In this document: positions 1 through 7,204 of the stretch, piece after piece | Position numbering within the stretch: position 1 is the stretch's first letter | Layout: every line of letters starts with the position of its first letter | Source: UBA1724 sp051884615 | Lineage (GTDB): Bacteria > Verrucomicrobiota > Lentisphaeria > Oligosphaerales > Oligosphaeraceae | Direction: 5' to 3' | DNA length: 24,181 nucleotides | NCBI GenBank assembly: GCA_051884615.1 | Contig: JBJEVT010000004.1 | Span: 1-24,181, forward strand | Made by a program: the position numbers and the translations under genes | The notes under the pieces: generated by a model | Database searches by the model: none | What the model saw: the letters and a program-made list of their open reading frames with translations, nothing else | What the model was told of the DNA's origin: nothing

Positions 1-124
1 TCAACACGGAGGACAGGTCGGCGCTGACGCTTCAACACGGAGGACAGGTCGGCGCTGACGCGGGAACACGGAGGACAGGTCGGCGCTGACGCTTCAACAC
101 GGAGGGCAGGTCGGCGCTGAAGGC
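1..124. repeat. 31-bp tandem direct repeat, four copies
   Basis: Four consecutive copies lie at 1-31, 32-62, 63-93 and 94-124. The shared core is AACACGGAGGACAGGTCGG followed by CGCTGAC. The first three copies differ only at their edges; the fourth has one core change and a degraded end. The array may continue upstream of the window. A period of 31 bp is close to three helical turns and is not a multiple of three, so it is not a protein repeat read in one frame. Each copy holds a near-palindrome, GTCGGCGCTGAC. There are no spacers, so it is not a CRISPR array. It sits just beyond the amt terminator. Function unknown. Confidence 0.9.
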
Positions 125-129
125 GGGGC

Positions 130-171
130 AAAAAAAATGGGCCGGGGCGCCATGGGCGAGCGCCTCGGCCC
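130..171 (-). terminator. Rho-independent terminator of the PII-amt operon
   Basis: Positions 139-150 pair with 160-171 to form a continuous 12-bp GC-rich stem with one G-U pair and a 9-nt loop. On the minus strand the stem is followed by eight U residues (A-run 130-137 on the plus strand). It lies about 45 bases past the amt stop codon, in the correct orientation to end that transcript. Confidence 0.85.
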
Positions 172-215
172 GGGCCGTCCCTGCATGGGGCAGGGGCGAC
201 CGTGGAATTCGGGAA

Positions 216-1535
216 TCACATGTTGCTGAAGAACTGGAAGGAGGCGTAGGCGTCCTGTCCGTGTTCGGTGATGTCCAGACCCTTCATTTCGGTCTTGGGA
301 TCCACCCGGAGGATACCCAGTTTCTTCAGGATGTAGAAGAGGAGGAGTCCGGTGCCGAAGGCCCACACGCAGGTGGCGACCACGCCAGCCAGCTGGATGC
401 CCAGGAACTTGACCCCGCCGCCGTAGAAGAGACCCACCAGGTCGTTGCCGTAGCCGTATTTCTCGGGAGCGGCGAAGAGTCCCACCGCCAGCGTGCCCCA
501 GACGCCGTTGACGCAGTGGACGGAGACGGCGCCCACGGGATCATCCACGTGGATCTTGTCGAAGAAGAAGACGGAGAGCACCACCAGGACGCCGGCGATC
601 AGGCCGATGACGATGGAGGCGTTGGGGGTGACCAGGTCGCAGGGGGCGGTGATGGCCACCAGACCGGCCAGGGAGCCGTTGAGGGCCATGGTGAGGTCGG
701 GCTTGCCGATGATTGCCCAGGCGGTGACCAGGGCGGCCAGGGTTCCGGCGCAGGCGGCCAGGTTGGTGGTCATGGCCACCCGTCCGATGGAGCCGATGCC
801 GGCGGTGTAGCTGCCGGGGTTGAAGCCGAACCATCCGATCCAGAGGAGGAAGACACCCAGGGTGCCGATGATCAGGTTGTGTCCGGGGATGGGGGCGGGC
901 TTGCCGTCCTTGTGGTATTTGCCGATGCGGGGTCCCAGCATGATGGCGCCAGCCAGGGCGACCCAGCCGCCCACGGAGTGCACCACGGTGGAGCCGGCGA
1001 AATCATGGAAGCCCAGGGCCTCCAGCCAGCCTTGGGAGGATTCGCCGAAGAGGCTTCCCCACATCCAGTGTCCGCTCACCGGGTAGATGAAGGCGCTGAC
1101 GATGAGGGAGTAGATCAGGTAGCTCTTGAAATGGATGCGCTCCGCCACGGCGCCGGAGACGATGGTGGCGGCGGTGGCGGCGAAGATGGTCTGGAAGAAG
1201 AAGAAGGTCCAATCCCAGATTCCCTCGCCGGCGGAGAGGGAGGGCATGCCCATGCCGCCCCAGCCGAGCCAGCCGCCACACTTGGTGGCGCCGAACATGA
1301 TGGCCGCGCCGATGATGTAGAAGGCGGGGGCGCCCACGGCGAAGTCAATCAGGTTCTTCATCATGATGTTGGCCGAGTTCTTCGCCCGGGTGAAACCCGC
1401 CTCCACCATGGCAAAACCAGCCTGCATGGTGAAGACCAGCACCCCGGCCACCAGCGTCCAGACGATGTTCAGGTTGTCCTGCACCGCCTGGACGGATTCC
1501 GGGGTCACAACCTCTGCAATCACTTCTGTATCCAT
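216..1535 (-). CDS. amt: Ammonium transporter, Amt family
   Basis: Inner-membrane channel for ammonium/ammonia uptake, expected to be a trimer gated by a PII protein. The 439 residues match the usual Amt length and show about eleven hydrophobic segments. Family landmarks are visible: the Asp in HDFAGSTVVH (about D178), the twin pore histidines (about H186 and H340, the latter in DDPVGAVSVHCVNG), the Phe-rich gate segment near 110-117, and the C-terminal GLDITEHGQDAY, which matches the cytoplasmic tail known to contact PII. There is no obvious cleaved signal peptide. The start is supported by AAGGAGAA eight bases upstream (plus-strand 1544-1551). It is the second gene of a minus-strand operon, 29 bases after the PII gene, and ends at a clear terminator. 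Confidence 0.96.
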   Translation of the reverse strand: MDTEVIAEVVTPESVQAVQDNLNIVWTLVAGVLVFTMQAGFAMVEAGFTRAKNSANIMMKNLIDFAVGAPAFYIIGAAIMFGATKCGGWLGWGGMGMPSLSAGEGIWDWTFFFFQTIFAATAATIVSGAVAERIHFKSYLIYSLIVSAFIYPVSGHWMWGSLFGESSQGWLEALGFHDFAGSTVVHSVGGWVALAGAIMLGPRIGKYHKDGKPAPIPGHNLIIGTLGVFLLWIGWFGFNPGSYTAGIGSIGRVAMTTNLAACAGTLAALVTAWAIIGKPDLTMALNGSLAGLVAITAPCDLVTPNASIVIGLIAGVLVVLSVFFFDKIHVDDPVGAVSVHCVNGVWGTLAVGLFAAPEKYGYGNDLVGLFYGGGVKFLGIQLAGVVATCVWAFGTGLLLFYILKKLGILRVDPKTEMKGLDITEHGQDAYASFQFFSNM

Positions 1536-1564
1536 AGCTCGCGTTCTCCTTGGGCAACCGCCCT

Positions 1565-1906
1565 TCAGCCAATGGCCTCGCTTCCGTGCTCTCCCGTGCG
1601 GATGCGGATGCAGTCCTCCATGGGCAGAACAAAAATCTTCCCATCTCCAATGGAACCCGTGCGGGCGCCCTCGATGATGGCCTCAATGGTCCGGTCCACA
1701 AAGTTGTCGTTCACCGCAATGGCGAGACGCAACTTCTTCAGGAGGTTCACCTCCTCCAGGGCGCCTCGGTACATCTGCACGTACCCGCCCTGCTGACCAC
1801 AACCCAGCGCTGTGGTGACGGACATCTTGTAAATCTCACGGGAAAAGAGAGCCTGTTTCACCGTGTTCAGCCGATCGGGCTGGATGTAGGCGATAATCAG
1901 TTTCAT
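1565..1906 (-). CDS. glnK: PII nitrogen regulatory protein (GlnB/GlnK family)
   Basis: Small trimeric signal protein that senses ATP/ADP and 2-oxoglutarate and, next to amt, most likely gates the transporter. The 113 residues align without gaps to E. coli GlnB. Gln39, Lys58, Lys90 and the R101/R103 pair in RIRTGE are kept, as is the B-loop TGSIGDGK, so effector binding looks intact. In the T-loop, Tyr46 in MYRG is present but position 51, the uridylylated Tyr in enterobacterial PII, is Glu, and Arg38/Lys40 are Gln/Gly. The start was chosen at MKLIIAY because the family begins exactly there; a longer open frame runs to 2209 but the extra sequence is not PII-like. No good ribosome-binding site is visible. 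First gene of the operon with amt. Confidence 0.94.
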   Translation of the reverse strand: MKLIIAYIQPDRLNTVKQALFSREIYKMSVTTALGCGQQGGYVQMYRGALEEVNLLKKLRLAIAVNDNFVDRTIEAIIEGARTGSIGDGKIFVLPMEDCIRIRTGEHGSEAIG

Positions 1907-2027
1907 GGTCGTGGACGAAACGTTCAAAGGTCGGACCGGAACAGCGGCCCGCGGGGCAAAGGCTCCCCGGAAAAGGGGAGGGAATGACGCCCGAGAGGGT
2001 TTCCCCCGGACGCCGGGACGGGGCAAT

Positions 2028-2044
2028 AGCAATGGGCGTGCCAG
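2028..2044 (-). promoter_or_regulatory. Sigma-54 (RpoN) -24/-12 promoter of PII-amt
   Basis: Read on the minus strand the sequence is CTGGCACGCCCATTGCT. This matches the published sigma-54 consensus YTGGCACG-N4-TTGCW at every defined position, with the GG and GC elements correctly spaced. It points towards the PII gene. Transcription would start near 2017, giving a leader of about 110 nt. Nitrogen-regulated glnK-amt operons in many bacteria use RpoN promoters, which agrees with the context. Confidence 0.88.
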
Positions 2045-2084
2045 AACCCGCCCGCCAGGGGGAATCCCCCAAAATACCCCGGAA

Positions 2085-2168
2085 ATATTCCATTTTATGA
2101 AATATCCAAAGGGCGGGTATTCCATAGAATGGAGCAAGAATTTTCCGGGGGATTCCAGGATTTGTAAT
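2085..2168. promoter_or_regulatory. Three phased dyads, putative enhancer-binding-protein sites
   Basis: Three inverted repeats share a left half of ATTCCA and a 3-nt centre. The first spans 2085-2105 with 8 of 9 base pairs complementary (arms ATATTCCAT and ATGAAATAT). The second spans 2121-2133 (TCCAT-AGA-ATGGA, perfect). The third spans 2152-2168 (ATTCCAG-GAT-TTGTAAT, 5 of 7 pairs). Centres lie at 2095, 2127 and 2160, spaced 32 and 33 bp, about three helical turns. They fall about 78, 110 and 143 bp upstream of the predicted sigma-54 start, the usual position for activator sites. They do not match the enterobacterial NtrC site, so the activator is unknown. They could instead serve the divergent glycosidase gene. 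Confidence 0.6.
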
Positions 2169-2291
2169 AAAAACCCCGTTGTTTTGGGATGGGAGATGGA
2201 AGGGGGCACCTTGTGTTATGTTAAGCCCGTTCCCCTTGCGCCCTGTTCCCGGGCCCTTCCCTCCCCCCTTTCCTCCTGCCGGAGCATCCCC

Positions 2292-3842
2292 ATGAGAACC
2301 CGCGTTTCCGAAATCACCCAGACCGTAGACAGCCACGGACTCTTCGACTTTGGCAAGGCCTGCTACGGCCAGCTGGAGATCGAACTTTCCCCCACCCCCG
2401 GCCGCGCCGACCTCTTCGAGGTGGTGCTGGGGGAATGTGCGGCCAACGGCCATGTGGCCTACACGGGCGGCTTCCGCACCTTCCGCCAGTTCACCTTCAC
2501 CCTGGTGCCCGGGCAGAGCGTCTACCCCGTCGACATCCCCGCCCACATTCCCGCCTACGGGGCGGGGATGCCCCATTTTCCCGCGCCGGCGGAGTGCGGG
2601 GGGGAGGTGACGGTCTTCCGCTATGTGGAGGTGAACCACTGCTGGGGATTGCGGGTGACGGTGCGCCGCCGGGAGTTCTACAACGATGTCCCGGAGGAGG
2701 CCTCCACCTTCCATTCCAGCCAGGGGGAGCTGGACCGGGTCTGGGAATTCTGCCGCCACACGCTTCTGGCCACCTCCATCTTCCCCTGCTACCTGGACGG
2801 GGAGCGGGAGCGGATGCCCTACGAGGGAGACGCCTACATCACCCAGCTCTCCCATTTCTGCTGCGGCAACGACTACACCATCGCCCGCAACACCATCCAG
2901 CACTTCCTGGACCACGGGGACAAGACCTGGCCCACGGAATGGCTCCTGTGCACCCCCTTCCTGGTGCGGGACTATCTCCTCTACTCCGGAGACCAGGACA
3001 GCGTCCGCGCCTGGCTCCCCCGGCTCCCCGAAAAACTCCTCCCGCAATATTTCCGGGAGGACGGGCTCCTGGCCCCCGCCGGCTTCGTCAGGGACATCGT
3101 GGACTGGCCTCCCGTGGAACGGGACGGCTATGAGATGGGCGCCGCCAATTTCGTGCCCAACGCCTATGCCTACGGCGCCATGAAGGTCATGGCGGAGCTC
3201 ACCGGGGACGAGGAGTATCTCCGCAGGGCGGAGGCCCTGAAGTCGGCCATTTTCCGGGCCTTCCGGGATGCCGGGGGAGGCTTTGTGGACAGCGTGGGCT
3301 CCCGGCACACGGCATTGCACACGGCGGTCTTCGCCCTGCGCTTCGGGCTGGCGGAGGGGGCGGAGGCGGAACGCTGCCGGGCCCTCCTCCGGGAAAAGGG
3401 GATGGCCTGCAGTGTCTATGCCGCCCAGTTCCTCCTGGAGAGCTGCTTCGCCGGAGGGCTGGACGACCTGGGCGTGGCCTTGATGGTCTCCCGGGGGGAG
3501 CGCTCCTGGCTCCACATGATGGAGCAGGGGGCCACCATCACCATGGAGGCCTGGGACGACCAGCGGAAGCGCAACCAGGATTGGTCCCATCCCTGGGGAG
3601 CGGCGCCGGGAAACATCATCCCCCGGTTCCTGGCGGGCGTGCGCCCGCTCTCCCCGGGATTCCGGCGTTTCCAGGCGAAGCCCTCCCCCGCCGCCCCCGC
3701 GAGCCTGGTGTTCCGTCAGCCCACCCCCTTCGGCGCCTTCCTGGTGCAGAAGGAGGGGGACAAGGTGGAGGTGTCTCTCCAGGAGACCCGGCTGACCCTC
3801 CGGGAGACCGCCCCCGGAGAATACCAGGTCCTGGAACCATAA
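2292..3842 (+). CDS. GH78-like (alpha-L-rhamnosidase-type) glycoside hydrolase
   Basis: Probable cytoplasmic glycosidase with the (alpha/alpha)6-barrel of family GH78. The 516 residues have an N-terminal beta-rich part (about 1-140), the barrel (about 145-450) and a short C-terminal beta-sandwich (about 455-516). The segment LDGERERMPYEGD at 168-180 corresponds to the GH78 acidic cluster (D169, E171, E173, D180), and MEAWDD near 418-423 with SHPWGAAPG at 432-440 corresponds to the C-terminal catalytic Glu region (E419). It lacks the extra N-terminal beta-sandwich domains of large rhamnosidases and has no signal peptide. The start at 2292 has GGAG (2281-2284) seven bases upstream; the open frame extends to 1905 but that sequence is not protein-like. 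Substrate unproven; it stands alone between the nitrogen operon and the barrel protein. Confidence 0.82.
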   Translation: MRTRVSEITQTVDSHGLFDFGKACYGQLEIELSPTPGRADLFEVVLGECAANGHVAYTGGFRTFRQFTFTLVPGQSVYPVDIPAHIPAYGAGMPHFPAPAECGGEVTVFRYVEVNHCWGLRVTVRRREFYNDVPEEASTFHSSQGELDRVWEFCRHTLLATSIFPCYLDGERERMPYEGDAYITQLSHFCCGNDYTIARNTIQHFLDHGDKTWPTEWLLCTPFLVRDYLLYSGDQDSVRAWLPRLPEKLLPQYFREDGLLAPAGFVRDIVDWPPVERDGYEMGAANFVPNAYAYGAMKVMAELTGDEEYLRRAEALKSAIFRAFRDAGGGFVDSVGSRHTALHTAVFALRFGLAEGAEAERCRALLREKGMACSVYAAQFLLESCFAGGLDDLGVALMVSRGERSWLHMMEQGATITMEAWDDQRKRNQDWSHPWGAAPGNIIPRFLAGVRPLSPGFRRFQAKPSPAAPASLVFRQPTPFGAFLVQKEGDKVEVSLQETRLTLRETAPGEYQVLEP

Positions 3843-3919
3843 GGCGGCGACGCTCCCCCGCCCCCGGAAGAAGTCCCGCGGCGGGGCGCCTGCGTGCCCG
3901 CGGCGTTCTCACAGAATGC

Positions 3920-3955
3920 TAACCGTGGGGAAACCAAAAGTTAACCGACGGGAAA
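3920..3955 (+). repeat. Short direct repeat upstream of the barrel protein gene
   Basis: TAACCGTGGGGAAA at 3920-3933 and TAACCGACGGGAAA at 3942-3955 agree at 12 of 14 positions and are offset by 22 bp, about two helical turns. Such phased pairs upstream of a gene often bind a dimeric regulator, but no protein can be named. Confidence 0.4.
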
Positions 3956-4029
3956 ATATTCGAGAGAAACGTGCCTTACAGTATTGGCGTTGTACGAAAA
4001 AACGGGCATTCGCCTTGCCGGCAGGGCGG

Positions 4030-4113
4030 GTGTCCCTCCCGGACACAGGGGAGAATCCCCCGTGTATCTTTCCCCCCCCCGCCGGGCCAGCCCCTCGGGC
4101 TCCCCGGCATTTT
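4030..4113 (+). promoter_or_regulatory. Structured leader before the barrel protein gene
   Basis: Three hairpins can form. Hairpin 1 is GTGTCC/GGACAC (4030-4035 with 4041-4046). Hairpin 2 pairs 4043-4051 with 4057-4065 with one mismatch and shares bases 4043-4046 with hairpin 1, so the two exclude each other. Hairpin 3 joins 4081-4085 with 4104-4108 outside and 4089-4093 with 4097-4101 inside, followed by ATTTTG. The arrangement resembles an attenuator, but the short U run and high local GC make chance structure possible. There is no Shine-Dalgarno sequence before the start codon. Confidence 0.35.
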
Positions 4114-4134
4114 GTCACCCTCCCCATCACCTCT

Positions 4135-5436
4135 ATGAAAAAAATCTCCCTTTGCCTCCTTGCGGCGACTTTGCTCGTGCCCGCCCTGCTCCAGGCCGAA
4201 TGGAAACTGGATGCGGGCTTGGACATCCGTCTGCGCTACTACGCCACCAACAATCTGCCCACCAGCTCCTACGGGGAAGGCGCCAGTGAAACCTACGGAC
4301 GCTACCGCACCCGGGTCTGGGGAAGCGTGGAGAACGACCTGGGCAAGTTGTATCTGCGCCTGGGCAACGAGTTCCGGGACTATGCGTATCCCGACTCCAA
4401 ATCCGCCTCCAAGCGCTTCCCGGATGTCCTCTATGTGGACAACCTGTATCTGGAAACCAACGCCCTCCTGGGCGAGAGCGTGAGACTGCGCCTGGGCCGC
4501 CAGGACATCGCCTTCGGAAAGCGCCGCATCTTCGGCGAGGGCACTCCCGGCGACGGTTCCCGCAGCGCCTTCTTCGACGCCCTGCGCGTGACCTGGGAGG
4601 CCGGCGAGAAGCGGACCCTGGACTTCGCCGCCTTCTATCTCCGGGACGAGGATTGGCTGCCCACCGCCGGCAAGACCCACGCCAACGGCAAGCGCCCCAC
4701 GGACTATGCCCTGAACGGCCTGGCCCAGGACGAATACGGCGCCATCCTCTACTGGCAGGACCGCGCCAACGCCTCCCTGGGATACGACGCCTACTATGTG
4801 GCGAAGTTCGAGAAGCGGGACGAGGATTCCAAGTACCGCGCCGAGGGCAAGCACGCCTGCTACCACACCCTGGGCTTCCGTCTGCTGCCCCGCTTCTCCG
4901 AGACCATCACCGGTGAAGTGGAGGCCGCCTTCCAGGCCGGCTCCCACGACCACGCCGCCGGACTGGCCTACGCCGGCCTGACCTACGCCCCCGAAAAGGG
5001 CACCGACTTCACCGCCGCCGCCCTCTTCCTCACCGGCGACAAGGATGGCGCCCGGGGCAAGAACTCCTGGCAGTCCGTCTACAACCGCGAGGCCTGCATC
5101 GGCGATGTGGACTCCGCCATGTATGCCGGCAACGACTACACCAACCTCTTCTACCCCCACCTGGCGGGCAGCTTCAACCTGGGCAGAGCCGGCTCCCTGA
5201 AGGTCCAGGCCGGCCCCATGTTCGCCCCCAAGAAGGTGGCCGGCCACGGCAGCAACCGCGGCCTCTACGCCAACGCCAAGTGGTCCATGGATCTGGAGAA
5301 ACTCCTCCAGACCCCCTACGCCAAGGGCGCCACGCTCTCCTTCACCGGAGAAGCCCTCCGCAAGGGCAACTTCTTCAACAAGGGCAGCCGGGACACCGCC
5401 CTGCTGAGCCGGGTGGAGCTGACCTGGAAATACTAG
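4135..5436 (+). CDS. Outer-membrane beta-barrel protein, alginate-export/porin-like
   Basis: Predicted outer-membrane porin or exporter. The 433 residues begin with a classical signal peptide (MKKISLCLLAATLLVPALLQA, cleavage probably before EWKLD). The rest is rich in alternating hydrophobic and aromatic strands such as DIRLRYY, LYLRLGNEF and VRLRLGRQD, and ends in the aromatic residue of VELTWKY, typical of barrels inserted by the BAM machinery. The block LRLGRQDIAFG with FGEGTPGDGSRS and FFDALR resembles the alginate-export (AlgE-like) barrel family; this is recognition by pattern, not a search result, and the substrate is unknown. The start is the ATG that opens the signal peptide; the open frame continues upstream to 3916 through the leader. 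A strong terminator follows the stop codon. Confidence 0.82.
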   Translation: MKKISLCLLAATLLVPALLQAEWKLDAGLDIRLRYYATNNLPTSSYGEGASETYGRYRTRVWGSVENDLGKLYLRLGNEFRDYAYPDSKSASKRFPDVLYVDNLYLETNALLGESVRLRLGRQDIAFGKRRIFGEGTPGDGSRSAFFDALRVTWEAGEKRTLDFAAFYLRDEDWLPTAGKTHANGKRPTDYALNGLAQDEYGAILYWQDRANASLGYDAYYVAKFEKRDEDSKYRAEGKHACYHTLGFRLLPRFSETITGEVEAAFQAGSHDHAAGLAYAGLTYAPEKGTDFTAAALFLTGDKDGARGKNSWQSVYNREACIGDVDSAMYAGNDYTNLFYPHLAGSFNLGRAGSLKVQAGPMFAPKKVAGHGSNRGLYANAKWSMDLEKLLQTPYAKGATLSFTGEALRKGNFFNKGSRDTALLSRVELTWKY

Positions 5437-5453
5437 ACCCCACCATCCCACGC

Positions 5454-5479
5454 CCCGCCCCTGCCAACCCAGGGGCGGG
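5454..5479 (+). other. Perfect 10-bp hairpin after the barrel gene
   Basis: CCCGCCCCTG (5454-5463) pairs perfectly with CAGGGGCGGG (5470-5479) around a 6-nt loop, 18 bases after the stop codon. It has no U run of its own and precedes the terminator at 5487-5524, so it probably protects the transcript 3' end or assists termination. Confidence 0.5.
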
Positions 5480-5486
5480 ACAACAG

Positions 5487-5524
5487 AAAACGCCGCCGGG
5501 AGACAGCCTCCCGACGGCGTTTTT
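5487..5524. terminator. Bidirectional Rho-independent terminator
   Basis: Positions 5489-5502 pair with 5508-5521 in a 14-bp stem with one mismatch and a 5-nt loop. It is followed by a U run on the plus strand (5520-5524) and preceded by four A residues (5487-5490) that give a U run on the minus strand. It separates the plus-strand barrel gene from the convergent Sel1 gene and can serve both. Confidence 0.88.
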
Positions 5525-5584
5525 CCTTCCCCGCAGAATGCCCGGCCTGCCAGCGCTTCGCGCCGGCGTGTTTCCGATCGCGGC

Positions 5585-6208
5585 TCACTGATTCAGCATC
5601 CTGCGCGCCTCGACGTGCCCCTGATCCGCCGCCTTCGACAACCAGCGCATGGCCTCGCCCCGGTTTTTGGGGACTCCCTCGCCCCGGTAGTAGGCCATGC
5701 CCAGGTTGTATTGCGCCTCCGCATTATTCCGGTCTGCGGCCTTTCTCCACCACTCCGCGGCCATGGCCATGTCCTTCTGCGTCCCCTCGCCCCGGGCATA
5801 GCACTCTCCCAGAGCCACTTGCGCCTCCACATTGTCTTGTTCGGCCGCCTCCCGATACCATTTGAATGCGGAAGTGTTGCTTTTGGCCACCCCCCGCCCG
5901 GTGGCATAGCATCGGCCGAGACGCATCTGCGCCTTGTCGTTGCCGACTTCGGCGGCCAGACGATACCAGCGCGCCGCCTCCACCATGTTCTGGGGAACAT
6001 CCCTCCCCTCCTCATAACAAACTCCCACGACATACTTTTCCGTATCCGAGAGTTCGGGATCCCCGCGCATATCCTTCGCCCCAATCTGGAAGACCTGGGT
6101 CTGGCGCTTGTATGCGAGGGCATCCAGAGGCAAAAAGGCGAAGGCGCAGAGAATCAGAGTTCCGAAAACAACGGGTCGCTTGCCAGCCCACAGAGAAGAA
6201 AACAACAT
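5585..6208 (-). CDS. Secreted Sel1-repeat (SLR) protein A
   Basis: Exported protein of 207 residues built almost wholly from tetratricopeptide-like Sel1 repeats, a protein-interaction fold; no enzymatic function can be given. After a hydrophobic signal segment (KRPVVFGTLILCAFAFLPL, cleavage likely after DALA) about four repeats of 36 residues follow, each with the pattern A-x-W-x-x-x-A-A-x-x-x-x-x-A-Q-x-x-L-G-x-x-Y-x-x-G-x-G (for example AAEWWRKAADRNNAEAQYNL). The start at 6208 has AAGGAG 13 bases upstream, a long spacing; an in-frame ATG at 6232 gives an 8-residue extension without a ribosome-binding site. It lies 64 bases after a second Sel1 gene on the same strand. Confidence 0.85.
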   Translation of the reverse strand: MLFSSLWAGKRPVVFGTLILCAFAFLPLDALAYKRQTQVFQIGAKDMRGDPELSDTEKYVVGVCYEEGRDVPQNMVEAARWYRLAAEVGNDKAQMRLGRCYATGRGVAKSNTSAFKWYREAAEQDNVEAQVALGECYARGEGTQKDMAMAAEWWRKAADRNNAEAQYNLGMAYYRGEGVPKNRGEAMRWLSKAADQGHVEARRMLNQ

Positions 6209-6272
6209 GGTTCTTGCGTAACTCCTTGACATCGGTGCGGAAAAAAGAAATCCCTCAAAAAGAGGCGGGAGT

Positions 6273-6992
6273 CTACCAGCGCTTCGCCCAAATCACCTCC
6301 ACCGCTTCGCGCTTGTATTTTTCCTCCCCGGAGGCGAAGACTTCGTTGAGCCACTGGAGCGCCTCCTCCTTGTCCTCCTGCACCCCCAGTCCGTAGGCGT
6401 AGCACTTGCCCAAAGCCAGCTGAGCCTCCACCAATCCCAGGAGGGCCGCCTCCCGATACCAGGTCGCCGCCTCTGTCAAGTTCTTACGCACCCCCGTCCC
6501 TCTCTCATAGCAGCACCCCATTTTATACTGTGCGGTGGCATTTCCACATAACGCAGCCTTCTGATACCAGGACACCGCCAATTCGGGATCCGCCATGTTC
6601 AACCCCCAGCCATTCATGGCGCACAGGCCAAGCCATAGCATTGCCTCCGTATTCCCCTGATCCGCCGCCTTGCGAAGCAGGGGAATCCCCAGTCCATACT
6701 CGCACTGCTTCACCAGCGCAATGCCCATGTTGGCCAGCAACGCCCGTGCCTCGACGTGGCCATTCTCCATGGCCAGGATCAACCACGCCAGCCCTTCGTC
6801 GGCGTCCTGTTGCACCCCATCCCCGTTCAAATAGGCCCGGCCGACCTGAAATTGGGCCTCCGGGTCCCCCATTTTGGCGCGGTTGAGCAATGACGTGTCA
6901 ATTCCCCCGTGGGCGAGGGAGACGAAACCCATCAGGCACAGGGCCACGAGGGCCAGACAGGAGCGGGAGGAGAGAGAGCTGGACATGGGCAT
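6273..6992 (-). CDS. Secreted Sel1-repeat (SLR) protein B
   Basis: Exported Sel1-repeat protein of 239 residues. The N-terminus (MPMSSSLSSRSCLALVALC, continuing to SLAHG) is a signal peptide, and about five Sel1 repeats follow (for example ALLRKAADQGNTEAMLWLG-like and AATWYREAALLGLVEAQLALG units). It is unusually Cys-rich for a Sel1 protein (CAMNG, KMGCCYERG, GKCYAYG). The start at 6992 or 6986 cannot be decided by a Shine-Dalgarno sequence because none is present; the upstream strand is pyrimidine-rich and contains TTCTTCCCC three bases before the start. The frame stays open to 7139, but that part is not protein-like. First of the two-gene Sel1 cluster and divergent from purM. Confidence 0.83.
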   Translation of the reverse strand: MPMSSSLSSRSCLALVALCLMGFVSLAHGGIDTSLLNRAKMGDPEAQFQVGRAYLNGDGVQQDADEGLAWLILAMENGHVEARALLANMGIALVKQCEYGLGIPLLRKAADQGNTEAMLWLGLCAMNGWGLNMADPELAVSWYQKAALCGNATAQYKMGCCYERGTGVRKNLTEAATWYREAALLGLVEAQLALGKCYAYGLGVQEDKEEALQWLNEVFASGEEKYKREAVEVIWAKRW

Positions 6993-7149
6993 GCTGGGGA
7001 AGAAGGGGGGGGAGGGGCTGGCAGGAAAACACCAGTTTCTACTACCTTGTGCGCCCCCGTTCCTTACATCCCCATTCCGTCTCTTTTTCCCTCCTCCCGG
7101 GAAGACCGCGGGCAGGGTGGGGCATCTGCCGGGGCCCACCCCGGGAGAG

Positions 7150-7155
7150 TATAGT
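7150..7155 (+). promoter_or_regulatory. Possible -10 element for purM
   Basis: TATAGT lies 49 bases before the purM start in an otherwise GC-rich gap. No acceptable -35 hexamer is found 16-18 bases upstream, so this is a weak call. Confidence 0.3.
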
Positions 7156-7204
7156 ACCCCTTGTTCCCGATTTCCCCCACCCTACCCCGAAGAAACGACC
7201 CCAC

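Larger units (their letters stand above)
1907..2291. other. Divergent intergenic regulatory region (PII-amt / GH78-like gene)
   Basis: This 385-base gap between two divergent genes contains no convincing coding sequence. The PII-proximal part (1907-2027) would be the operon's 5' leader of roughly 110 nt. A sigma-54 promoter lies at 2028-2044, a locally AT-rich block with three dyads at 2085-2168, and a pyrimidine-rich leader (about 2225-2280) precedes the glycosidase. I see no convincing sigma-70 promoter for the glycosidase gene. Confidence 0.8.

Noticed and set aside
1..124. CRISPR array
   Set aside because: The 31-bp units are directly adjacent with no spacers, and no cas gene is present.
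261..1796. Plus-strand open frame of 511 codons opposite amt and the PII gene
   Set aside because: Amt and PII motifs on the minus strand are unambiguous; the plus-strand product is Gly/Asp/His-rich and unlike a protein.
1905..2291. N-terminal extension of the GH78-like gene
   Set aside because: The frame is open, but the translation is not protein-like, it covers the sigma-54 control region, and a good ribosome-binding site marks 2292.
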